This document shows, piece after piece, positions 1 through 6,465 of a stretch of 7,451 nt of DNA (the first letter of the stretch is position 1; every line of letters starts with the position of its first letter). This DNA comes from an uncultured Clostridia bacterium (lineage in GTDB: Bacteria; Bacillota; Clostridia; Oscillospirales; Ruminococcaceae). The translations under genes were made by a program, and so were the position numbers. The stretch lies in contig CANQKG010000062.1 of the NCBI GenBank assembly GCA_947624425.1, positions 1 to 7,451 on the forward strand, read 5' to 3'. A model generated the notes under the pieces. That model searched no databases, had not been told where the DNA came from, and saw only the letters and a program-made list of their open reading frames with translations.

Positions 1-3
1 TAT

Positions 4-32
4 ATTATACGCCGTTTTTTCCCGGCTGTCAA
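4..32 (-). promoter_or_regulatory. Exact-consensus sigma-A promoter firing leftward out of the window
   Basis: On the minus strand, TTGACA (positions 32-27) and TATAAT (9-4) are separated by exactly 17 bases, so both hexamers and the spacer match the housekeeping promoter consensus. The -35 box begins only 3 bases past the permease stop codon (38-36), and transcription would start at or just beyond the left edge. The promoter therefore serves a minus-strand gene outside this window. The spacer contains a 4-bp inverted repeat (GCCG/CGGC) around an A-rich loop. The match is seen directly; activity is inferred. Confidence 0.75.
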
Positions 33-35
33 CCC

Positions 36-3000
36 CTATTCTACCGATTTGAGACTTTCGATCATATCTATTTTTTGAAGCGGCCGCTTCATCACCTGAT
101 TGACAAGGAGAGAAAACACAAGGGTAAGCCCCGCCGCCAGCAGGTAGCTTGAAAGCTTTATCTCCCGCCCGAACATCACCATGTCGATCTCCGCCACCTG
201 CACCACAAAGGCGGTGAGCAGCCTGCCAAGCCCCAGCCCTGCTATGATGCCGAGCAGGGTGAGCATCACATTCTCCCGGAAGAGGTACTGCGCCACCTCG
301 GTCGGCGTGAAGCCCAGCACCTTGAGGGTGGCGATCTCCCGCACCCGCTCGGTGAGGTTGATGCTGGTGAGGTTATAGAGCACCACCACCGCCAAACACC
401 CGGCCGAGAGGATCAGCACCACCACCACGGCGATCAGCATATGGGTGATATCCCCGAAGTTTTTGCGGGAATCGGACATCAGATTCATTTGCAGCACCTT
501 GTCGTTTGAAAGCAGGGCGGCGGAGAGCTCCTTTTCGTCCGCTTCGGAAAGGCCGTACCGGACAAGCGCCACATTCGGCGTTGCCGCCTCGCCCGAAAGC
601 ATCTCATATTGCTCTGCCGAAAGATAGAGATAATGCTGCACATACTGTTCGGCGATTGCCGTGACCGGCACTTCGATCACGCCGGCGTCCCCGAGGGAGA
701 CCGAAAGGGCGTCCCCTGCCGTCACACCCAGCAGGGTCGCCGCCTTTTCGGTCAGCACCGCGCCGTCTGCCGGATCGTAGGGCGTTTGCAGATCGGTACG
801 GCTGTGGAGACTGACGAAATCGGAAAGGGCGGCGGTATCCTCCACCACAAACAGGCTGACATCCAGCGCTTTTTCCTCCGATTCCATCCGACAGGAGCGC
901 TGGTAGACCGGCAGCAGTCCGCCGTTCGGGTCGGCGGCACGAACGGTATCGGTCAGCGCCGCGACGGTATTTTCATCGGGGTCGTCCAGCACCGCCAGCG
1001 CCTGATAGGTCCAGACCCGGTCATACTGGTTGGTCACGATGTCCGAGATCGAATCGTTCAGCCCGAAGCCGGTCAGCAAAAGCGCCGTACAGCCGGCGAT
1101 CCCGACCACCGCCATAAACATTCTTTTCTTATAGCGGAACAAATTCCGCAGGCTCACCTTCCAGCTGAAGCTGCACCGCTTCCAGATAAACCCGACCCGC
1201 TCGAGCAGTACCCGTTTCCCCTTGCCGGGCGCTTTGGGGCGCATCAGCCCGGCGGGGCGCTCCCGCATGACGGCATAACAGCAGCTGCTGACCGTCAGGC
1301 AGACGATCACCACGGCGCTTCCCACCGCCGCTGCCGCCATCCCCCAGTGAAAGGGCGCGACGGTGCGGGGCAGGTGGTACATCATGCTGTACGCCGATAC
1401 GATCACCCGCGGGAAAAGCTGGAACCCGATCAGCACCCCCAGCACCGAGCCGATCAAGGTGGCGGTCAGCGCATAGGCAAGGTATTTCCCCCGCACGGCG
1501 GCGTTTGGGTACCCCAGCGCCTTGAACACCCCGATCTGTCCCCGCTCCTCCTCGACCAGACGGGTCATCGAAGCGAGACAGACCAGCGCCGCCACCAGCA
1601 GGAAGAAGACCGGGAACACCGCGGCGATCCGGTCGATCCGCTCGGCGTTCTGCCCGAACTCCGAAAAGCCGGGCAGGTCGTCTCTCGTAAAGCAGTACCA
1701 GTGGGGTTCGGGCAGGTCTAAAAGGGCGGCTTCCCCGTCTGCGATCTGCTCTTCGGCATCGGCGATCTCCGCTTCGGCGTCCGCCTTTTCCTGCCGGAAC
1801 TCGGCTTCGCTTTTGTCATATTCCGCTTTGCCGTTTTGATATTCCGTTCTGCCCTCTGAGAGCTTTTTCTCGTTTGCCGCGATCTCCCGCTCCGCCGCCG
1901 CGAGCGCCGCCGCGCCCTCGTCACGGCTTTTTTCGAGCGCCGCTTTTCCGTCGGCAAGCTGTTTTTCCCCCGCTTCATACTCCGCTTTTGAAGCGGCGAG
2001 GACTGCCGCCTGCTCGTCTAACACCGCGCGGCTTTCCCGGAGTGGCTGCTCCGCCGCTTCGATCTGTTGTGCCAGCATCTGCGCTTCGGGCGTTTCCCCA
2101 AGCCCCGCTTCGGTAAGGGCGGCAAGCTGTGCCTGCGGCGCGGCAAGGGATTCCACCCCGCTTTGGTATTCCGCCTCACCCTCTGCAAGGGCGGTCTGCC
2201 CCGCGTCTAGTGCGGCACGGCTGTCGGCAAGGGCTTTTTCGCTTGCGGAAAGCTCCGCTTCCCCGGCGGTAATCCCCTCGGTATAGCTTTGCCGCCGGCG
2301 CGAAAGCTCGGCTTTCCCCTCGGCAAGCTGTGCTTCGCCGCTTTCTAATTCGTCCGCCGCTTTTTGCAGCTTATCCGCCGCGTCCCGGAGGGCTGCCTCG
2401 CCGTCGGCAAGCTGCTGTCTGCCGTCCGCCACCTTTTGGCGGGCGTCAGAAAGCTGTGCTTCGGCGTCCGCTTTCAGCCGGTCATACCGCACCGTCTGCC
2501 GTGTTTCGGCAAAGGCTTCCAGTTCCTCCTCCAGCGCGTCCCGTTTTTCTTCATAGGCGGTACTGTAACAATTATAACTGTTCAGCGTTTCCGACCGGAG
2601 ATAGGCGACCGTATAGACCTCGCTTTCAAACACCTCCGGCGTCAGATAAAGCGCACAGGACACCCGCCCGCTTCCGACCGAGGCGGTTCCCCGCTCCCCC
2701 GAAGACAGGTAGTAGGGCGTCGCCACCTTTCCCACAATGGTAAAGGCGTCCTCCGAGAGGGTATCGGTGATCGGCGCATCGCTCCCGCTTTTGAGCCGCA
2801 CCGTTTCCCCAAGCTCACCGGCGGAATAGAAAGACTCCCCGTCCACCAGACACTCGGTCGCCCTTTCGGGCAGCCGCCCCTCGGTCAGCCGCAGGGCGTT
2901 TAGCTTCCCCGGCAGGGAGAACACGCTGACCACCGCTTCCTCCCCCTCGCCGATCATCAGGCAGTCGGCGGTATAGCCCGCCTCCACGGTGAGATCGGGA

Positions 3001-3239
3001 AACGCCTTACCAAGCGCGGCGATATCCTCCTCATCCAGCCCGACGGTCGAGACGACCCGAAAGTCGGTCAGCTGATATTCGTTTACATATTCGTCCGCCG
3101 ACAGCCGCATATCCTCGCCGCTGGCGCGGACTCCCGAAAAGAAGCCCACCCCGATCGCAATGATGATAAGAATGGAGAAAAACCGGCTTTTGTTCTGCCC
3201 GATCGAGCGGATCAGATGCTTCCAATACGCGCGTTTCAT
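36..3239 (-). CDS. Large FtsX/MacB-type ABC transporter permease with extracellular coiled coil
   Basis: Membrane subunit of a type VII (MacB-like, mechanotransmission) ABC system, 1067 residues from the ATG at 3239. Hydrophobic segments lie near residues 21-36, 539-556, 588-610, 631-655, 706-725, 932-957, 990-1012 and 1031-1048, giving a 1+3+1+3 arrangement of eight helices. The first extracellular domain (about 37-538) holds a MacB-like region followed by a long Ala/Glu/Lys-rich coiled coil (about 228-506); the second is about 726-931. Two FtsX cores are marked by cytoplasmic signatures after TM2 (VEEERGQIGVFKALGY, 562-577) and TM6 (LTERVREIATLKVLGF, 962-977). The PHWY segment at 512-515 leading into VFPVFF at 541-546 resembles giant FtsX permeases I recall from Clostridia. 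The start at 3239 was chosen because it lies 4 bases after the ATPase stop with a GGTGAG ribosome site; the in-frame ATG at 3293 lies inside the ATPase gene. The substrate is unknown. No intrinsic terminator follows it. Confidence 0.9.
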   Translation of the reverse strand: MKRAYWKHLIRSIGQNKSRFFSILIIIAIGVGFFSGVRASGEDMRLSADEYVNEYQLTDFRVVSTVGLDEEDIAALGKAFPDLTVEAGYTADCLMIGEGEEAVVSVFSLPGKLNALRLTEGRLPERATECLVDGESFYSAGELGETVRLKSGSDAPITDTLSEDAFTIVGKVATPYYLSSGERGTASVGSGRVSCALYLTPEVFESEVYTVAYLRSETLNSYNCYSTAYEEKRDALEEELEAFAETRQTVRYDRLKADAEAQLSDARQKVADGRQQLADGEAALRDAADKLQKAADELESGEAQLAEGKAELSRRRQSYTEGITAGEAELSASEKALADSRAALDAGQTALAEGEAEYQSGVESLAAPQAQLAALTEAGLGETPEAQMLAQQIEAAEQPLRESRAVLDEQAAVLAASKAEYEAGEKQLADGKAALEKSRDEGAAALAAAEREIAANEKKLSEGRTEYQNGKAEYDKSEAEFRQEKADAEAEIADAEEQIADGEAALLDLPEPHWYCFTRDDLPGFSEFGQNAERIDRIAAVFPVFFLLVAALVCLASMTRLVEEERGQIGVFKALGYPNAAVRGKYLAYALTATLIGSVLGVLIGFQLFPRVIVSAYSMMYHLPRTVAPFHWGMAAAAVGSAVVIVCLTVSSCCYAVMRERPAGLMRPKAPGKGKRVLLERVGFIWKRCSFSWKVSLRNLFRYKKRMFMAVVGIAGCTALLLTGFGLNDSISDIVTNQYDRVWTYQALAVLDDPDENTVAALTDTVRAADPNGGLLPVYQRSCRMESEEKALDVSLFVVEDTAALSDFVSLHSRTDLQTPYDPADGAVLTEKAATLLGVTAGDALSVSLGDAGVIEVPVTAIAEQYVQHYLYLSAEQYEMLSGEAATPNVALVRYGLSEADEKELSAALLSNDKVLQMNLMSDSRKNFGDITHMLIAVVVVLILSAGCLAVVVLYNLTSINLTERVREIATLKVLGFTPTEVAQYLFRENVMLTLLGIIAGLGLGRLLTAFVVQVAEIDMVMFGREIKLSSYLLAAGLTLVFSLLVNQVMKRPLQKIDMIESLKSVE
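1722..2558 (-). repeat. Degenerate heptad/14-residue repeats encoding the permease coiled coil
   Basis: Permease residues about 228-506 consist of repeated units resembling LA(D/E)G-x-A-x-L. Units start at residues 277 (LADGEAAL), 305 (LAEGKAEL), 323 (ITAGEAEL), 337 (LADSRAAL), 351 (LAEGEAEY), 428 (LADGKAAL) and 499 (IADGEAAL). Three consecutive units are 14 residues (42 bases) apart, which is two heptads. At the DNA level the 10-mer CGGCAAGCTG (plus strand, encoding Gln-Leu-Ala on the minus strand) recurs identically at 1952, 2120, 2321 and 2405. Composition is strongly Ala/Glu/Lys/Gln-rich with few prolines, as expected for a long extracellular helical hairpin. This is a protein-level repeat, not a tandem DNA satellite. 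Confidence 0.7.
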
Positions 3240-3243
3240 CGGC

Positions 3244-3945
3244 TCACCACTCGATCCGGCTGACCGGCATGGGGTCGGGGTTGACCGACACATCGGCGAT
3301 CTTGCTGCTGTGTACCCGGATCACCCGATCCGCCATCGGGGTGAGGGCGCCGTTGTGGGTGACCAGCACCACCGTCATCCGGTGGCGGCGGCAGGTATCC
3401 TGCAGCAGCTGTAATACCATTTTGCCGGTCTCGTAATCCAGCGCGCCGGTCGGCTCGTCACACAGCAGAAGCGCCGGACGCTTTGCCAGCGCGCGGGCGA
3501 TCGCCACCCGCTGCTGCTCCCCGCCCGAAAGCTGCGCCGGAAAATTGTCGATCCGCTCCCCCAGACCCACCTGGGTCAGCACCTCGGCGGCGGGGATCGA
3601 GTTTTCGCAGATCTGCGCCGCCAGCTCCACATTCTCCCCGGCGGTGAGGTTGGCGATCAGGTTATAAAACTGGAAGACAAAGCCGACGTCATGCCGCCGG
3701 TAGGAAAGCAGCTCCTTTTCGCCCATGGCGGAGATCTCCCGTCCGTTCACCGAGATAAGCCCGCTGTCCGCGCGGTCCATGCCGCCGAGCAGATTGAGCA
3801 GGGTGGTTTTTCCGCTCCCCGACGGGCCGACCACCACGCAAAGCTCCCCCTGTTCGATCGAGAAGGTCATGCCGTCCGCCGCGCGGATCGCCACTTCGCC
3901 CATCTGATAATATTTTTTCAGGTCTTTGACCTCTACAAACGCCAT
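3244..3945 (-). CDS. ABC transporter ATP-binding protein (MacB/LolD type)
   Basis: Cytoplasmic ATPase, 233 residues, that powers the downstream FtsX-type permease. All nucleotide-binding motifs are intact: Walker A GPSGSGKT (40-47), Q-loop Gln92 in FVFQFYNL, signature LSGGEQQ (139-145), Walker B LLLCDE (159-164), D-loop GALD (167-170) and the switch His197 in VTHN. The NLLGGMD and NLTAGENV segments are typical of the LolD/MacB/BceA branch that pairs with FtsX-fold permeases. The ATG at 3945 is preferred because GAGGT sits 6 bases upstream; the in-frame ATG at 3984 would fall at or ahead of the predicted transcription start and has no good ribosome site. It is the first gene of a two-gene operon; its TGA ends 4 bases before the permease ATG. 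Substrate and physiological role cannot be assigned from sequence. Confidence 0.94.
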   Translation of the reverse strand: MAFVEVKDLKKYYQMGEVAIRAADGMTFSIEQGELCVVVGPSGSGKTTLLNLLGGMDRADSGLISVNGREISAMGEKELLSYRRHDVGFVFQFYNLIANLTAGENVELAAQICENSIPAAEVLTQVGLGERIDNFPAQLSGGEQQRVAIARALAKRPALLLCDEPTGALDYETGKMVLQLLQDTCRRHRMTVVLVTHNGALTPMADRVIRVHSSKIADVSVNPDPMPVSRIEW

Positions 3946-3951
3946 ATCGCT

Positions 3952-3956
3952 ACCTC
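3952..3956 (-). promoter_or_regulatory. Ribosome binding site of the ABC ATPase gene
   Basis: GAGGT on the minus strand lies 6 bases before the ATG at 3945. It decides between this start and the in-frame ATG 39 bases further upstream, which has no comparable site. Confidence 0.7.
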
Positions 3957-3986
3957 GTTGTTTTTCTTTCGGAACTTTTTGCATAT

Positions 3987-4015
3987 ATTACATCGTATCA
4001 TGATTTTGTAGCCAA
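3987..4015 (-). promoter_or_regulatory. Probable promoter of the ABC transporter operon
   Basis: Reading the minus strand, TTGGCT (4015-4010) and TGTAAT (3992-3987) are 17 bases apart, giving a start near 3980 and a leader of about 35 bases. Both boxes are imperfect. An alternative -10, TACGAT (3997-3992) with an extended TGA in front, is also possible but has a poorer -35. The surroundings are AT-rich compared with the flanking genes. The boxes overlap the inverted repeat at 3998-4022. Confidence 0.45.
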
Positions 4016-4022
4016 ATCATGA
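3998..4022. promoter_or_regulatory. Perfect 9-7-9 inverted repeat, candidate operator
   Basis: TCATGATTT (3998-4006) and AAATCATGA (4014-4022) are exact reverse complements separated by 7 bases (TGTAGCC). Each outer hexamer TCATGA is itself palindromic, and the two hexamers are 19 bases apart, close to two helical turns. The repeat covers the -35 box and most of the spacer of the predicted transporter promoter, and lies about 28 bases upstream of the -35 box of the ddl promoter. It has no T-tract, lies between two divergent genes, and is upstream of both predicted transcription starts, so a terminator or RNA hairpin is unlikely. A dimeric repressor or response regulator controlling the transporter is the simplest reading; the regulator is not in the window. 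Confidence 0.55.
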
Positions 4023-4049
4023 ACAGAGCGAAAAAACCGTGCGGATATA

Positions 4050-4078
4050 TTGAATTTTTGCGGCAGGTATGGTATGCT
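4050..4078 (+). promoter_or_regulatory. Promoter of the ddl-murI-DUF1934-argS operon
   Basis: TTGAAT (4050-4055) and TATGCT (4073-4078) are 17 bases apart, and the -10 is preceded by TGG (4070-4072), giving an extended -10 element. The predicted start near 4085 leaves a leader of about 33 bases, too short for a riboswitch or T-box. No other promoter of this quality was seen further along the operon, so it may drive all four genes. Confidence 0.65.
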
Positions 4079-4104
4079 AACAAGAGACTTTTTACTTTCG
4101 AAAC

Positions 4105-4113
4105 GGAGATGGG
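4105..4113 (+). promoter_or_regulatory. Ribosome binding site of ddl
   Basis: GGAGATGGG lies just ahead of the ATG at 4118, with 9 bases between GGAG and the start. It supports 4118 over the upstream in-frame ATGs at 4019 and 4109; 4019 lies before the promoter and 4109 falls inside this purine-rich site. Confidence 0.65.
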
Positions 4114-4117
4114 AACC

Positions 4118-5191
4118 ATGGCAAAGCCACGCGTAGCGGTCTTTTTCGGCGGTATGTCCTCGGAGCATGATGTGTCGCTCCAATCGGCGGCGTCGGTCAT
4201 CCGGAATATCCCGCAGGATAAATATGAGGTGATCTGCGTCGGCATCACCAAAAAGGGGCGGTGGCTTTACTACCCCGGCTCGCCCGACCGGATCGCCAGC
4301 GGCGAATGGCGGAAGGATCCCGACTGCTGTCGGGCGATCCTCAGTCCCGATCCCACCCAGCGCGGGCTGTTAAAGCTCATGGAGGACGGACAGTCCATCC
4401 TGCTGAAGGTGGACGTCCTCTTTCCGGTACTCCACGGCAAAAACGGGGAGGACGGCTCGATCCAGGGACTGTTTCGGCTTTCGGGGATCCCCTATGTCGG
4501 CTCGGACGTCATAAGCTCCGCCAACTGCATGGATAAGGAGTATACCCATATCATCCTCACCCACGCCGGTATTCCCAACGCCCGGTTCGAGGTGGTGCGC
4601 CATACCGATGTTTCCCGTCTGGACGAACGGTGTGCCGAGATTGGGGAGAAGCTGGGCTTCCCGCTCTTTGTGAAGCCCGCCAACGCCGGCTCGTCGGTCG
4701 GCGTCAACAAGGCGAAAACGCCGGAGGACCTAAAGGCCGCCGTCCGGTTCGCCTTTACCCACGACCGAAAGGTGATCGTGGAGGAGGCAATCGTCGGGAA
4801 AGAGGTGGAGTGCGCCGTTTTGGGGAACGAGAAGCCGGAGGCGTCCATCTGCGGGCAGATCATTCCCTGCAACGAGTTTTACGATTACGACGCGAAGTAT
4901 CTAAGCGCCGCCAGCGAGCTGAAGATCCCCGCCGACATTCCGGAGGAGACGGCGAAGCGGGTGCGGGAAACGGCGGTGAAAGCCTACCGCGTACTGGGGT
5001 GCGCGGGACTTGCGCGGATTGACTTTTTTGTGACCGACGACGGCGAGGTGATCCTAAACGAGCCGAACACCCTGCCCGGCTTCACCAATATCAGTATGTA
5101 CCCGAAGCTCTGGGCGGCAAGCGGCATTCCCTATCCCGATCTGATCGACCGGCTCATCACGCTGGCGATCGCCAGAGGCGAGCAGGCATAG
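4118..5191 (+). CDS. ddl: D-alanine--D-alanine ligase
   Basis: ATP-grasp enzyme of 357 residues that joins two D-alanines in the cytoplasm to make the dipeptide capping peptidoglycan stem peptides. The N-terminal motif FGGMSSEHDVSLQSA (10-24) carries the substrate-binding Glu16. Further motifs are HGKNGEDGSIQG (106-117), the ATP-grasp segment FVKPANAGSSVGVNK (184-198), Arg300 in ARIDFF, and the metal and substrate site NEPNTLPGFT (314-323) with Glu315 and Asn317, followed by Ser326. By analogy with E. coli DdlB, Lys260-Tyr261 in YDYDAKYL matches the Lys-Tyr pair of true D-Ala-D-Ala ligases, whereas VanA-type D-lactate ligases have a histidine region there, so D-Ala-D-Ala specificity is inferred. 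Pro316 occupies a position that is often Ile, Val or Ala in relatives. It is the first gene of the operon; its TAG stop partly overlaps the murI Shine-Dalgarno. Confidence 0.95.
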   Translation: MAKPRVAVFFGGMSSEHDVSLQSAASVIRNIPQDKYEVICVGITKKGRWLYYPGSPDRIASGEWRKDPDCCRAILSPDPTQRGLLKLMEDGQSILLKVDVLFPVLHGKNGEDGSIQGLFRLSGIPYVGSDVISSANCMDKEYTHIILTHAGIPNARFEVVRHTDVSRLDERCAEIGEKLGFPLFVKPANAGSSVGVNKAKTPEDLKAAVRFAFTHDRKVIVEEAIVGKEVECAVLGNEKPEASICGQIIPCNEFYDYDAKYLSAASELKIPADIPEETAKRVRETAVKAYRVLGCAGLARIDFFVTDDGEVILNEPNTLPGFTNISMYPKLWAASGIPYPDLIDRLITLAIARGEQA

Positions 5192-5200
5192 GAGGAACGC

Positions 5201-6031
5201 ATGGATAACCGACCCATCGGAGTATTTGATTCGGGGCTGGGCGGCCTGACGGTGGTCAAGGAGCTGCGGCTGCTTCTCCCGGAGGAGGACATTGTCTATT
5301 TCGGCGATACCGGACGGGTGCCCTACGGCACCCGCAGCCGGGAGACGATTTTGCATTACGCCGCGCAGGACGTCGCCTTTTTGCAGCAAAAGCAGGTGAA
5401 GATGGTGATCGCCGCCTGCGGAACGGTCAGCTCGGTGCTGCCGGAGGAAACGGCAAAGGCGTTTCCCTTTCCCTACACCGGCGTGGTGGCGCCCGCCTCG
5501 ATCGCGGCGGCGGCCGCCACCAAAAACGGGAAGATCGGCGCGATCGGCACCACCGCCACCATTCGCAGCCGCTCCTATGAGCGGGCGATCAAGGCGCTGC
5601 GCCCGGAGGCAAAGATCACGGGGATCGCCTGCCCGCTTTTTGTGCCGCTGGTGGAAAACGGCTATATCGCGCGGGATAATAAGGTCACCCGGCTGGTGGC
5701 AGAGGATTACCTTGCGCCGCTCAAAGAGGCCAAAGTGGATACCCTGATCCTCGGCTGCACCCATTTTCCGATCATCCGCGGGATCGTGGAGGACGTCATG
5801 GGAAAGGGCGTCGCCCTCATCGATCCCGGCGCCGAGACCGCGCACTGCGCCGCCGATACGCTCCGCCGCGCCGGTATGCTCCACGAGCCGGGACACGCAG
5901 GGCGTTGTTCCTTTTATGTCAGCGACAGCGCGGATTCCTTTTCCGACACGGCGCTTTTGTTTTTGGGGCAGCCGGTACGGGACGACGTTACGCTGGTTTC
6001 AACCGATACCTTTAGGGAGACAATATGGTAA
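5201..6031 (+). CDS. murI: Glutamate racemase
   Basis: Cofactor-independent racemase of 276 residues converting L-glutamate to D-glutamate, which MurD adds to UDP-MurNAc-L-Ala in peptidoglycan synthesis. Family motifs in order: GVFDSGLGG (7-15, Asp10 and Ser11), FGDTGRVPYG (34-43), the first catalytic cysteine Cys73 in ACGTVSS (72-78), and the second, Cys186, in LGCTHFP (184-190). Length and the spacing of the two cysteines (73/186) match the Bacillus enzymes (about 74/185). In most homologues the first motif reads ACNTA; here Gly74 replaces the usual substrate-contacting Asn, but both cysteines are intact, so activity is expected. AGGAGG (5190-5195), 5 bases before the ATG, sits across the ddl stop codon. 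The 3' end overlaps the next gene by 7 bases, implying coupled translation. Confidence 0.95.
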   Translation: MDNRPIGVFDSGLGGLTVVKELRLLLPEEDIVYFGDTGRVPYGTRSRETILHYAAQDVAFLQQKQVKMVIAACGTVSSVLPEETAKAFPFPYTGVVAPASIAAAAATKNGKIGAIGTTATIRSRSYERAIKALRPEAKITGIACPLFVPLVENGYIARDNKVTRLVAEDYLAPLKEAKVDTLILGCTHFPIIRGIVEDVMGKGVALIDPGAETAHCAADTLRRAGMLHEPGHAGRCSFYVSDSADSFSDTALLFLGQPVRDDVTLVSTDTFRETIW

Positions 6032-6465
6032 ATGGAAAAAAAGTAGACCTGCATATCACAGGGAAGTCCAAAACGCCGGAGGGTACCGATTCCACCGAGC
6101 TGTATACCCAGGGGGAGCTTTTCCAAAAGGGAGAAGACACCTACCTGTTCTATGACGATACCGAGGCAACCGGCTTTGCCGGCTGCCGCACCATGCTGCA
6201 TTTCCAGCCCCACAGCCGGCGGGTGACCATGCGCCGAACCGGGCGGCAGCAGGCGTTTTTAGTGATCGCACAGGGCGGCAGGAACACCGGCTTTTACGGC
6301 ACGCCCTATGGCGATCTGACCATCGGGATCAACGGCGTCCGGTTTGCCGCCTCTTTTGACGAGCATGGCGGCTCCGGCTCGTTTACCTATCAGATGGACG
6401 CAAATACACGGCTCATCAGCACCCATGAGGTGACGGTGACCGCAAAGGAGAGTGAGCAGTCATGA
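6025..6465 (+). CDS. DUF1934 (YwiB-like) small beta-barrel protein
   Basis: A 146-residue soluble protein without signal peptide or membrane helix, matching DUF1934 (Bacillus YwiB, similar in length), a calycin-like beta-barrel family of unknown function. The alternating polar and hydrophobic strands and the segments YDDTEATG (43-50), YGTPYGDLTI (91-100) and GSGSFTYQMD (116-125) fit that family; the assignment also leans on position, because ywiB-like genes commonly sit directly before argS in Firmicutes. The ATG at 6025 overlaps the end of murI (TAA at 6029-6031) and has AGGGAG (6014-6019) 5 bases upstream. Its TGA overlaps the argS ATG as ATGA (6462-6465). No catalytic residues are evident; a binding or accessory role is only a guess. 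Confidence 0.82.
   Translation: MVNGKKVDLHITGKSKTPEGTDSTELYTQGELFQKGEDTYLFYDDTEATGFAGCRTMLHFQPHSRRVTMRRTGRQQAFLVIAQGGRNTGFYGTPYGDLTIGINGVRFAASFDEHGGSGSFTYQMDANTRLISTHEVTVTAKESEQS

Noticed and set aside
11..26. GCCG/CGGC inverted repeat with a T run, considered as a terminator
   Set aside because: The stem is only 4 bp and the T run is in the loop, not after the stem; it sits inside the spacer of a promoter.
609..1721. Open plus-strand frame of 370 codons opposite the permease
   Set aside because: It is antisense to a clear FtsX permease, has low-complexity Arg/His/Gly/Pro-rich composition, no domain signature and no ribosome site; it is a by-product of GC-rich codon usage.
3240..3293. Permease start at the ATG at 3293
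   Set aside because: It lies inside the ATPase gene and adds a Cys/Pro/Ser-rich segment unlike FtsX N-termini; the ATG at 3239 directly precedes the first membrane helix region and has its own ribosome site.
36..3945. FtsEX cell-division complex
   Set aside because: FtsX is about 300 residues with four helices; this permease has 1067 residues, eight helices and two large extracellular domains.
4019..4117. N-terminal extension of ddl from the ATG at 4019
   Set aside because: The extension spans the promoter and has no similarity to Ddl N-termini; the family start (KPRVAVFFGG) and the ribosome site fit the ATG at 4118.
4079..4117. Riboswitch or T-box leader before the ddl-argS operon
   Set aside because: The predicted leader is about 33 bases, with no room for a T-box or known riboswitch fold and no terminator hairpin.
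4118..5191. Vancomycin-resistance type D-Ala-D-Lac or D-Ala-D-Ser ligase
   Set aside because: The active-site segment has the Lys-Tyr pair typical of D-Ala-D-Ala ligases, and no vanH, vanX, vanT or VanRS-like genes are present; the neighbours are housekeeping genes.
5054..5896. Open minus-strand frame of 280 codons opposite murI and the end of ddl
   Set aside because: It covers the intact catalytic motifs of MurI on the other strand, is rich in Arg, His and Gly, and shows no recognisable family.
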